A stretch of DNA of 5,795 nt, from the NCBI GenBank assembly GCA_003567255.1, contig PWZW01000026.1, positions 1-5,795 on the forward strand, written 5' to 3'. The notes beneath the pieces were generated by a model. The model was not told the origin of the DNA. It saw only the letters and a program-made list of their open reading frames with translations, and searched no databases. A program made the position numbers and the translations under genes. Position 1 is the stretch's first letter. The number at the start of each line of letters is the position of its first letter. Source of the stretch: Puniceicoccaceae bacterium. Its GTDB lineage: Bacteria > Verrucomicrobiota > Verrucomicrobiia > Opitutales > Coraliomargaritaceae. Shown here piece by piece: positions 1 to 5,766 of this stretch.

Positions 1-247
1 CACCGACCTGAGCGGCGGATTCCGTAAGCAAAGGGGTGTCCCCAAGAAAACTACGGAGATTTTGCGGAATGCTGTTGGGATTCATCCCTACGGCATCAAT
101 TCCCTCTGCCCGAAGCACTCGGACGAGGGCAATGGCAGAGCCGATGCAATCACCATCCGGGCGAAGGTGGCTCAGTACAGCGACTTGCTTACCTTGAAGA
201 GATTCGAGTACAGCCTTAAAGCGCTCACTATCATTTTTAAAATACAT
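1..247 (-). CDS. nrnA: NrnA-like DHH-family phosphoesterase (oligoribonuclease/pAp-phosphatase type), N-terminal part only
   Basis: Only the first 82 codons lie in the window; the gene continues past the left edge. The start is ATG at 247, 18 bases after the rbfA stop, with a weak AGTGAAG-like ribosome binding site. Visible protein: a short amphipathic N-terminal helix (residues 5-18), then a beta strand leading into SHLRPDGDCIGS at 26-37. This matches motif I of the DHH superfamily (H-x-x-P-D-x-D), in which His27, Asp31 and Asp33 would bind the catalytic metal ions. It is followed by a helix and GIDAVGMNPNSIPQNLRSFL, where NrnA proteins usually have a similar strand and loop. Family members remove nucleotides from 2-5 nt RNAs and often dephosphorylate pAp, in the cytoplasm; full length is usually about 320 residues. 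The DHH motif itself and the DHHA1 domain lie outside the window, so another DHH phosphoesterase (for example RecJ-like) is not formally excluded. The position after rbfA is common for nrnA in several phyla and supports the call. Confidence 0.85.
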   Translation of the reverse strand, partial: MYFKNDSERFKAVLESLQGKQVAVLSHLRPDGDCIGSAIALVRVLRAEGIDAVGMNPNSIPQNLRSFLGDTPLLTESAAQVG

Positions 248-265
248 GCTTCACTTTTGGTTCGC

Positions 266-622
266 TCAAGTCTTTGGGGCGCTGTCCTCGTTCTCCAGGG
301 CGTCTAGTTTTTCCAGAATACTGGCCCCTCGCTCCATTGAGTTGTCATAACGGAATTCAAGCCTTGGAAAGTACTTTAGAATAACGACCCTCGCCACCTC
401 GCGCTGGATATCCTTACCCACCCTCCCAAAGAGACTTTTTGCCTGCGCGATATCCTTATCTGAACCGATCACGGAGTAGAAAACACGCGCAGTTCTTAGA
501 TCCGGCGCAGCGTCCACTTCGGATATGGTAATCCTGACCGACTCGTCACTGAAGCGCTTATGGAGATACTGACTGATCTCCAAGCGCAGAAGCTGGTTAA
601 CCCTGGAAGTGCGTTTGGACAT
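266..622 (-). CDS. rbfA: Ribosome-binding factor A
   Basis: A 118-residue protein, the normal length for RbfA, a single KH-fold protein that binds the 30S subunit late in 16S rRNA maturation and is needed for growth in the cold. Visible hallmarks: an N-terminal helix with Arg and basic residues (SKRTSRVNQLLRLEISQYL, residues 2-20), the strand region ITISEVDAAPDLRTARVFYS (31-50) that corresponds to the family pattern 'V-x-x-V-x-x-S-P-D-L-x-x-A-x-V', and YFPRLEFRYDNSMERG (84-99), matching the family pattern 'R-x-x-P-x-L-x-F-x-x-D-x-S-x-x-x-G'. The tail after residue 108 is acidic and variable. ATG at 622 is preceded in frame by TTG at 625; the ATG is preferred because it gives the usual MSKR-type start. 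No clear Shine-Dalgarno sequence is visible. The gene begins 45 bases after the infB stop and ends 18 bases before the next gene, so cotranscription with infB is likely. Confidence 0.96.
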   Translation of the reverse strand: MSKRTSRVNQLLRLEISQYLHKRFSDESVRITISEVDAAPDLRTARVFYSVIGSDKDIAQAKSLFGRVGKDIQREVARVVILKYFPRLEFRYDNSMERGASILEKLDALENEDSAPKT

Positions 623-667
623 CAAATCAAACGAGTAAGCGACGGAAGCTTGTTCACCGGGTTTCCC

Positions 668-3205
668 CTACAACGACGGCCGAATTTCTTCGATCTCGAT
701 GCACTGGATTTGGTCACCCTCCTGGTAGTCCTTCATCCCTTCGACATTGATACCACACTCGTAACCGGCGCGCACCTCGTTCACATCCTCCTTGAAGCGG
801 CGAAGTGTGGAAATCCGGCCCTCGCCAATGGTCTCACCCTTGCGGACGACCCGGGCACGGCGGTCCCGGATAATCTTACCCTCGGTGATCATGCAACCTG
901 CGACGTAGCGGTTTTTACCAATATTGAAGATCTGGCGAACTTCGGCGGCACCTGTCTTGCGTTCGTGAAGTTCGGCGTCAAGCAGGTCGGTCATTGCCTC
1001 CTCAACCGTGGCAATCAGTTCATAGATAATGTTGTGCTGAATGATACGCACCCCGTGGTGCTTCGCTAAACCGAGCACACCATTGTCGAGCTTTACATTA
1101 AACCCGACCAAGGCAGCCTCGGAGGCACTTGCCAGCGATACATCATTTTTAGTGATCATCCCGACGCCCGTAGAAAGCACCTTGAGATCAACCTTCGTAC
1201 TTTCGATCAATTTTAAGCTGTCGGCGAGCGCTTCGGCAGAGCCGTGAACGTCCGCTTTGATAATGACCCGCAGCGACTTTTTCTTGGTAGTCGCGATAGC
1301 TTCAAAAAGATCCTCAACCGTGGCCGCCTTGGAAGCATCCTGTGTATCGGAAAATTCGCTGCGCTTACGCTCTTCTGCGGCAGCCTCAGCCATTCGTTTT
1401 GCCTCCCGCTCGTTTTTGACGACCTCAAACTTGGCACCTGAACCCGGTGTGGATGACCATCCCGCCACCTTGACCGGAGTCGCCGGACCAGCGGACTTGA
1501 GAATTTTTCCACGGTCATCAACCATCGTTTTGACGCGGCAATAAACTTCACCACAAACAAGGGCATCTCCGTTTTTAAGCGTACCACGCTCCACGATCAC
1601 CGTGGCGGTCGAACCCCGCCCCTGCTCCATTTGAGACTCGATGATTCGCCCTTTAGCCTGCCCACTAGGGATGGCCCGCAGCTCCATGACTTCCGCCTGG
1701 AGGTGAATCATTTCGAGAAGCTCCTCGATCCCCTCTCCTTTTAAAGCGGAGATGGGTACGGCAATCGTTTCCCCGCCCCAATCCTCAGGAGCGATGCCAC
1801 GTTCCTGCATTTGCTGCTTAACGCGGTCCACGTTGGCGCCCTTCACATCACACTTGTTGATCGCAACAATGATTCCCACCTGATCCCGACGGGCAAATTT
1901 CAGGGCCTCGTCGGTTTGCGGCATAAAGCCATCGTCGGCCGCAACCACCAGAATAGCCACATCGGTGATGTCCGCACCACGCTGGCGCATGCGCGAGAAA
2001 GCGGCGTGACCGGGCGTGTCGAGGATGCTGATCTTTTTGTCGTTGTGCTCGATTTGGTAGGCACCGATGTGCTGGGTGATACCCCCGGCCTCGCCCTCGA
2101 CCATATTGGTACGGCGCAGTCGGTCCGTTAACGTCGTCTTACCGTGGTCAACATGCCCGAGGATACAGACTACCGGAGGACGTGGTTCGAGAAGTTTCGA
2201 CTCTTCCTCTGCGATTTGCGCTTCGCTCTTTGGCTTGGAAGGATCGGCGGCGGTCTGCTGCTCTCCACGGTGGTGGATTTCAAGCGTGACCCCGTGCGTG
2301 GCAGCCACCTTTAGTGCGGTGGCTTCCTCGATTGTCTGATTCATGGAGGCAAAAATGCCCATTTCCATGAGTTCTGAAATGAGTTTGAAAGGCTTCAGTC
2401 CAATCGCCGTCGCAAAATCCCGAACGACAATGGGAGGCTTAATATGAATCGGTGCGGAAGTCTCTGCGTCTTCGGTACCCTCCGGTGCGGGTGCTGACTC
2501 TGCCGCTGGCCTCGCCGGTGCGGGAGGTTTACCCGCGGAAGGAGGCCCTGGAGGCTTCGGTGGTCCACCGACCGGAGGCGTCGGCGGAACGGGTGCCTTG
2601 GCCTTAACTTCGGAGACAGGCTCGGAAACAGGCTCTTTTGCCTCGGGCGCTGCCTGCGGAGCATCCGTGCGAATGGTTGGAGCTCCGCCACTGGCGGCCT
2701 TGGGCGCGGATTTAGGCGGCAGAGGGGGCGTTTGCCTTGCGGGAGCGGGCGGGCTCCCCCGCGGCGGCACAGGAGGTCCCTTGGCGGCAGGTGGAGCAGG
2801 TGGGCCCTTCGGAGCGGGCGGTGCTTTAGCCGCAGGTTTGGCATCTTCAGGAGTGGCCGCGTCCTTCGAAGCTTCGGCCTTGGCAGCGGCTTCTGCCTCT
2901 TTGGCTGCCTTCTCTGCTTCAGCCTTTTCCTTGCGCTCGCGCTCAAGATCGGCAGCAGACTTGACGATGGCCCCGGCGGGCAAAGTGACCGGAGGCTTTA
3001 CTTCCTCCGGTACTTTTTCCTCAACGGACTCCGTCTCTTCGGCGGCTTCGGTGCTGAGGAACTCTTGTTCGATGGATTCGGCCGAAATATTATCAATCGT
3101 GCTGGAGGCGCTTTTCACTTCGAAGCCACGTTCGCGCAAGAGCTCGATGAGCTCTTTATTCTCCATTCCGATTTTTTTCGAGAGTTGATGTATTCTTACA
3201 CTCAT
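668..3205 (-). CDS. infB: Translation initiation factor IF-2
   Basis: An 845-residue translational GTPase that brings initiator fMet-tRNA to the 30S subunit and promotes 50S joining. Domains in order: a first IF2_N module (residues 1-50); an acidic and Ala/Glu/Lys-rich helical stretch (about 50-125); a Pro/Ala/Gly-rich disordered linker (about 126-245); a second IF2_N-type module (about 253-312); the G domain (about 342-508); the beta-barrel domain II (about 515-600); a charged helix; domain III (about 630-740); and the fMet-tRNA-binding C2 domain (about 745-845). GTPase motifs are complete: G1 GHVDHGKT 350-357, G2 GGITQHIG 374-381, G3 DTPGH 396-400, G4 NKCD 450-453 and G5 SALKG 486-490. Length is typical of long bacterial IF-2. 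ATG at 3205 gives the expected MSVRIHQLSKKIG opening. No Shine-Dalgarno is visible; the ATG follows an A-rich run (GAAAAAACTGA). The gene lies 54 bases after nusA, the classical nusA-infB pairing, with no ylxR or rplGA-like gene between them. Confidence 0.99.
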   Translation of the reverse strand: MSVRIHQLSKKIGMENKELIELLRERGFEVKSASSTIDNISAESIEQEFLSTEAAEETESVEEKVPEEVKPPVTLPAGAIVKSAADLERERKEKAEAEKAAKEAEAAAKAEASKDAATPEDAKPAAKAPPAPKGPPAPPAAKGPPVPPRGSPPAPARQTPPLPPKSAPKAASGGAPTIRTDAPQAAPEAKEPVSEPVSEVKAKAPVPPTPPVGGPPKPPGPPSAGKPPAPARPAAESAPAPEGTEDAETSAPIHIKPPIVVRDFATAIGLKPFKLISELMEMGIFASMNQTIEEATALKVAATHGVTLEIHHRGEQQTAADPSKPKSEAQIAEEESKLLEPRPPVVCILGHVDHGKTTLTDRLRRTNMVEGEAGGITQHIGAYQIEHNDKKISILDTPGHAAFSRMRQRGADITDVAILVVAADDGFMPQTDEALKFARRDQVGIIVAINKCDVKGANVDRVKQQMQERGIAPEDWGGETIAVPISALKGEGIEELLEMIHLQAEVMELRAIPSGQAKGRIIESQMEQGRGSTATVIVERGTLKNGDALVCGEVYCRVKTMVDDRGKILKSAGPATPVKVAGWSSTPGSGAKFEVVKNEREAKRMAEAAAEERKRSEFSDTQDASKAATVEDLFEAIATTKKKSLRVIIKADVHGSAEALADSLKLIESTKVDLKVLSTGVGMITKNDVSLASASEAALVGFNVKLDNGVLGLAKHHGVRIIQHNIIYELIATVEEAMTDLLDAELHERKTGAAEVRQIFNIGKNRYVAGCMITEGKIIRDRRARVVRKGETIGEGRISTLRRFKEDVNEVRAGYECGINVEGMKDYQEGDQIQCIEIEEIRPSL

Positions 3206-3235
3206 TCAGTTTTTTCGTACTACGATCCAGATGCT

Positions 3236-3241
3236 ACTATA
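3236..3241 (-). promoter_or_regulatory. Possible -10 element (TATAGT) ahead of infB
   Basis: In the 54-base nusA-infB spacer the minus strand reads TATAGT, five of six matches to the sigma70 -10 consensus, 31 bases ahead of the infB start codon. No good -35 is found at 16-18 bases (the best is CTTAAG), and no extended -10 TG is present. It could be a weak internal promoter or chance in an A/T-richer spacer. Confidence 0.15.
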
Positions 3242-3259
3242 TTGCGATGCGTCCGGCAC

Positions 3260-4504
3260 TTAAGCTTCAAGAAAGCTTCCTACCTTGGAGAGGATACTTG
3301 AGGCTTCTTCTTCGCTGAAACCAGCATCCAGCAGATCGCTATCAGCGACGCCGACAAATGCTTCCGGGCTAACGAACCCGGCGGCAACCAGACGGGCCGC
3401 AAGCTCGTCCTCAATGCCGGGAATTTGGGTGATTCCAAGAATGGCCTGAGCCACCTTACCATCAAACGTTTTCTCTTCTTTTTCTACCTTGCCGATGTCC
3501 AGCTTCCAGCCCAGCAAACTGGAGGTAAGCTTTGCGTTCAACCCCTGGCGCCCGATGGCGATGGATAGTTCACTCTCCTCCACCTCGAAGTGGATACGGC
3601 GATTGCGCTCGTCGATTTTGACGTTCTTGGGAATCGCGGGGCGCAGTGCCTCTTCGAGCTGCTTCATGGGATCAGCGAAGTAGCGAATGATATCGATTTT
3701 TTCGCCGCCGAGCTCACGGACAATACTCTTCACCCGAGCGCCGCGCGCCCCGACACAGGCACCGACCGGATCGACCTTGGGATCGCTGCTTTGCACGCAA
3801 ATCTTCGTCCGATAGCCAGCGCGGCGAGCCATGGCTTCAATCGTAACCGTACCGTCGGCGATCTCGGTGACCTCCACCTCGAAAAGCCGCTTTATGAAAT
3901 TCATGTTTGAGCGCGACAAAATCAAGTCCGGGCCCCGATTTGACTGCTCAATTTTGAGCAATAGGCAGCGGATGCGCTCCCCCGGTGAGTAGTCTTCCCC
4001 GGGAACGCGCTCGCGCGGCGGAAGTACTGCTTCCGCCTTTCCGAGATCGACAATCAAGTCTCCCCGTTCACGGCGGCGGACGGTTCCAGTGACAATATCA
4101 CCGACCAAGCCTTTGTAGTCGTCATAGATCCGATCCTTCTCAAACTGGCGAATCCGCTGCATGATAGCTTGTCGCGCGGTTTGTGCGGCGATGCGCCCAA
4201 GATATGCGGGGTCGACCTCGCGCTCGATAACCTCGCCGATCTGGGCATCCGGCTTTTCAGCTCTCGCCCTTTCAATATGCACCTCCACCGTCGGATCACT
4301 AATGGAATCGACCACTGTCAAGCGCGTCCACGCCTTCAAGGACCCGGTACGCGGATTGATGTCAACGCGGATATCCTGACCGGCATTAACGCCTTTTTGA
4401 GCGGCAGTTGCGATCGCCCCAGAGATAGCGGTGATCATGTCGGCGCGACTGATCCCCTTCTCTTTTTCCATGTATTCTAGGACAGATAAAATTTCGTGGC
4501 TCAT
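3260..4504 (-). CDS. nusA: Transcription termination/antitermination factor NusA
   Basis: A 414-residue NusA, which binds RNA polymerase near the RNA exit channel and tunes pausing, intrinsic termination and antitermination. Domains in order: the polymerase-binding N-terminal domain (1-130, opening MSHEILSVLEYMEKEKGIS); an S1 domain (about 133-200, GDIVTGTVRRRERGDLIVDLG); KH1 (about 202-282, with the GARG loop at 252-255 in VGACVGARGARVKSIVRELGG); KH2 (about 283-345, with the GRQG loop at 318-321); and a C-terminal helix-hairpin-helix/acidic-repeat-like module (about 352-414, IPGIEDELAARLVAAGF). The C-terminus holds one such module rather than the two of the E. coli protein. The start is chosen at ATG 4504 because its protein opening matches the family; the frame stays open upstream to a GTG at 4660 and has another ATG at 4549, but those residues do not resemble NusA and would place the coding sequence across a terminator hairpin. 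No Shine-Dalgarno is visible; the ATG follows a U-rich run. It heads the nusA-infB-rbfA-nrnA operon. Confidence 0.98.
   Translation of the reverse strand: MSHEILSVLEYMEKEKGISRADMITAISGAIATAAQKGVNAGQDIRVDINPRTGSLKAWTRLTVVDSISDPTVEVHIERARAEKPDAQIGEVIEREVDPAYLGRIAAQTARQAIMQRIRQFEKDRIYDDYKGLVGDIVTGTVRRRERGDLIVDLGKAEAVLPPRERVPGEDYSPGERIRCLLLKIEQSNRGPDLILSRSNMNFIKRLFEVEVTEIADGTVTIEAMARRAGYRTKICVQSSDPKVDPVGACVGARGARVKSIVRELGGEKIDIIRYFADPMKQLEEALRPAIPKNVKIDERNRRIHFEVEESELSIAIGRQGLNAKLTSSLLGWKLDIGKVEKEEKTFDGKVAQAILGITQIPGIEDELAARLVAAGFVSPEAFVGVADSDLLDAGFSEEEASSILSKVGSFLEA
3262..3278 (-). repeat. Small inverted repeat at the nusA stop codon
   Basis: Two copies of AAGCTT, itself a palindrome, flank a 5-base loop over the last codons and stop of nusA. 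The RNA could form a 6-bp, A/U-rich hairpin. There is no U-tract after it, so it does not look like an intrinsic terminator; at most it is a weak mRNA-processing or stability element between nusA and infB. Confidence 0.25.
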
Positions 4505-4514
4505 TGATAGACTG

Positions 4515-4544
4515 AAAATAAAAAGAGCGAGACAGTGCCCGCTC
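4515..4544 (-). terminator. Intrinsic terminator in the nusA leader; likely attenuator
   Basis: On the minus strand the arm GAGCGGG (4544-4538) pairs with CTCGCTC (4531-4525) over 7 bp, six Watson-Crick and one G-U, with a 6-base loop CACTGT. It is followed at once by TTTTTATTTT (4524-4515). This is a textbook Rho-independent terminator with one break in the U-tract. The tract ends 10 bases before the nusA ATG at 4504. It could end transcripts coming from the glycosyltransferase gene, but since the candidate nusA promoter lies upstream of it, it would also act on the nusA operon itself. The terminator is seen in sequence; an attenuator role is inferred. Confidence 0.82.
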
Positions 4545-4575
4545 CTCATTGCTGGGTTATGTGTGAAAGCGTTGA

Positions 4576-4603
4576 ATGGTAAAGAAGGCTTTCCCCTTGT
4601 CAA
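4576..4603 (-). promoter_or_regulatory. Candidate sigma70-type promoter for the nusA operon
   Basis: The minus strand has a perfect -35 TTGACA (4603-4598), a 16-base spacer, and a -10 TACCAT (4581-4576) matching four of six consensus positions, including the first two and last two bases. Transcription would begin near 4570, giving a leader of about 65 bases that holds the terminator hairpin at 4544-4515 before the nusA ATG. It is the best promoter I found in the 300-base spacer. No operator sequence is recognised. Confidence 0.5.
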
Positions 4604-4740
4604 GTGTCCCGTTTTCGCGACCACCTCCGAAGCTTCCGATGGCAAAAGGTGTTCCCGCACCCATTACCGCAAGGCTAACGAATTGCCTCACGCAGTTCGG
4701 GTTCGCTTCGCCAAACAAGCTAGACCGATCTTATCCTTGC

Positions 4741-4776
4741 CCGCCTTCTCCCCACGGCGGTAAGCCCCAAAGGCGG
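4741..4776. repeat. Inverted repeat downstream of the glycosyltransferase gene
   Basis: CCGCCTT at 4741-4747 is exactly complementary to AAGGCGG at 4770-4776, separated by 22 bases. On the minus strand a second CCGCC inside the loop could compete for the same GGCGG arm, so two alternative hairpins are possible. It lies 28 bases after the glycosyltransferase stop codon. There is no U-tract on either side, so it is not a classical terminator; it could be an mRNA 3'-end stabiliser or part of a structured RNA. Confidence 0.5.
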
Positions 4777-4804
4777 TGCGGCCTGTCCGCTTCCCTACCG
4801 GCCG

Positions 4805-5755
4805 TCAACTACCGGAAAAAAACGATTTGATGAAAAGCAACTCCCTTAGGTTATTCGCTTTCGCAGCAAGTTCGCGCGCTGTCTCAACAGGAAGGAAGCG
4901 CGCCTTTGCCTCTCGAATGAGCGCGGTCTGATCATTGGTTGCCAAGCAACGCTCCACGGCCGCTCTTTTAAAAGGTTCCAAGGGCGCGTTATTTCTAAGA
5001 TGAAGCGGAAAACGAGCCTGCTTGCGGAACTTTTCGACCAAGTGGGAGGGGCTCACCACATGGTAATGTAGGTGCCATCCACCCAACACCGTGGGGAGCG
5101 GTTCCCATCGGGGTCGGTCCGGCAAACGGGCACCTTGATCGACAACCCACCCGTGGCTATTTTTCGCCTGAACCGCTCCCTTTGTCCGGACCAGGCTTTT
5201 ACCGTCGGCATGACCATTCATGTGTGGCTGGGGCTGAGGTCGCACCCCGCGGGCACTTTCGAGGGCAGCGTCAGCGGCAGAAAAGGCAAAGTGCTGTTGC
5301 AGCCAAAACGGCGCTTCCCCGTGGTCGACCATCAAAGCTTCCGCCGTCGCCAGGCGGATCTGCATCGCCGAAGGGGAGACTCCCTCAACCAGCTTTAGCA
5401 AAGCGCCCCTCGGAGGCAGCGCGTCGAGCAGAGGTCCAAAGGATGGGACCGCAAATTCGTCAGGGTCGAGATGGATCAGCCAATCCATACCCTCTTCCCT
5501 CGCCCGTACTAGAGCAAGGTCGGAGCAGCGGTTTTGCAAATCACCCAGAAACTCCACCCCCTCCCACCAGGATTCCTCGACTGTCATAACATCCACCCAG
5601 TCAAACTTGGCAGCAATCGCGGCCGACTTATCCGAGCAGCGGTCCATGAATAGGTAGGCACGTTCGACACCCAAGTGGTGGTGGTAACGAAGAAATCCTT
5701 CCAAAAACCGGTCTTCATTGTGGACACAACTCACCAAACCCACTGATTCAGCCAT
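4805..5755 (-). CDS. Glycosyltransferase family 2-like protein (Glyco_tranf_2_4 / GT92-like)
   Basis: A 316-residue predicted cytoplasmic protein without signal peptide or membrane segment. The opening GLVSCVHNEDRFLEGFLRYH (6-25) is the nucleotide-sugar-binding strand and helix of GT-A enzymes that read 'K/H-N-E-x-x-x-L-x-E-W-x-x-Y-H', and LGVERAYLFMDRCSDKS (28-44) follows as 'G-x-x-x-x-x-x-x-D-x-x-S-x-D'. HLDPDEF (95-101) carries the DxD-type metal motif, Asp97-Pro98-Asp99. Downstream, HMNGHADGKSLVR (178-190) and HLHYHVVS (228-235) match the 'G-K-S-x-x-R' and 'H-Y' blocks typical of this group. The C-terminus is helical and basic. The family transfers a sugar to a glycan or lipid acceptor, often in cell-surface polysaccharide synthesis; the donor and acceptor cannot be told from sequence. 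ATG at 5755 is chosen over an in-frame start at 5785 because GGAGGT lies 5 bases before it and the fold starts at once. It shows no functional link to nusA and occupies the place where rimP often lies. Confidence 0.88.
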   Translation of the reverse strand: MAESVGLVSCVHNEDRFLEGFLRYHHHLGVERAYLFMDRCSDKSAAIAAKFDWVDVMTVEESWWEGVEFLGDLQNRCSDLALVRAREEGMDWLIHLDPDEFAVPSFGPLLDALPPRGALLKLVEGVSPSAMQIRLATAEALMVDHGEAPFWLQQHFAFSAADAALESARGVRPQPQPHMNGHADGKSLVRTKGAVQAKNSHGWVVDQGARLPDRPRWEPLPTVLGGWHLHYHVVSPSHLVEKFRKQARFPLHLRNNAPLEPFKRAAVERCLATNDQTALIREAKARFLPVETARELAAKANNLRELLFIKSFFSGS

Positions 5756-5760
5756 TTGCC

Positions 5761-5766
5761 ACCTCC
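5761..5766 (-). promoter_or_regulatory. Strong Shine-Dalgarno sequence fixing the glycosyltransferase start
   Basis: The minus strand reads GGAGGT, a full match to the anti-Shine-Dalgarno core, 5 bases before ATG 5755. It supports this ATG over the in-frame start 10 codons upstream, and contrasts with the absence of a Shine-Dalgarno at nusA, infB and rbfA. Confidence 0.85.

Larger units (their letters stand above)
4505..4804. other. 300-base intergenic region between the glycosyltransferase gene and nusA
   Basis: No protein gene is supported here. The right half (about 4665-4804) holds an inverted repeat at 4741-4776 and several small potential stem-loops; the left half holds the promoter (4576-4603) and terminator (4515-4544). 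The stretch has an unusually low number of stop codons in several frames on both strands and is about as G/C-rich as its neighbours. One minus-strand frame is open for 57 codons and ends at 4557 (ATG at 4664, 35 residues), and the nusA frame is open back to at least 4660. None of the translations resembles RimP, YlxR or any family I recognise. No tRNA cloverleaf was found, although the E. coli nusA operon starts with metY. It may hold a structured leader, a non-coding RNA or a dispersed intergenic repeat. Confidence 0.6.

Noticed and set aside
560..1069. Plus-strand 169-codon frame opposite infB and rbfA
   Set aside because: It spans the end of infB, the spacer and the start of rbfA; its translation is a mirror of IF-2 domain C2 codons with no recognisable domain.
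3206..3259. Independent promoter for infB in the nusA-infB spacer
   Set aside because: A TATAGT hexamer is present, but no -35 sits at a workable distance; it is kept only as a very low-confidence site.
2598..3301. Long plus-strand open frames opposite the infB linker (for example 2598-3188 and 2732-3301)
   Set aside because: They are antisense shadows of the Ala/Pro/Glu-rich linker; their Gly/Ala/Ser-rich translation follows from the complementary codons, and infB is a certain gene on the other strand.
4505..4804. Possible tRNA ahead of nusA, as metY in E. coli
   Set aside because: A motif resembling a T-arm (GGGTTCG) is present, but no acceptor stem, anticodon arm or correct spacing could be assembled on either strand.
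4795..4815. Direct repeat CTACCGG, twice, 14 bases apart, around the glycosyltransferase stop codon
   Set aside because: Two 7-base copies are too short and too few to claim an attachment site, operator or target-site duplication; no mobile gene is nearby.
5072..5589. Plus-strand open frames opposite the glycosyltransferase
   Set aside because: Low-complexity Arg/Pro-rich translations, with no family resemblance, no ribosome binding site, and full overlap with a well-supported minus-strand gene.
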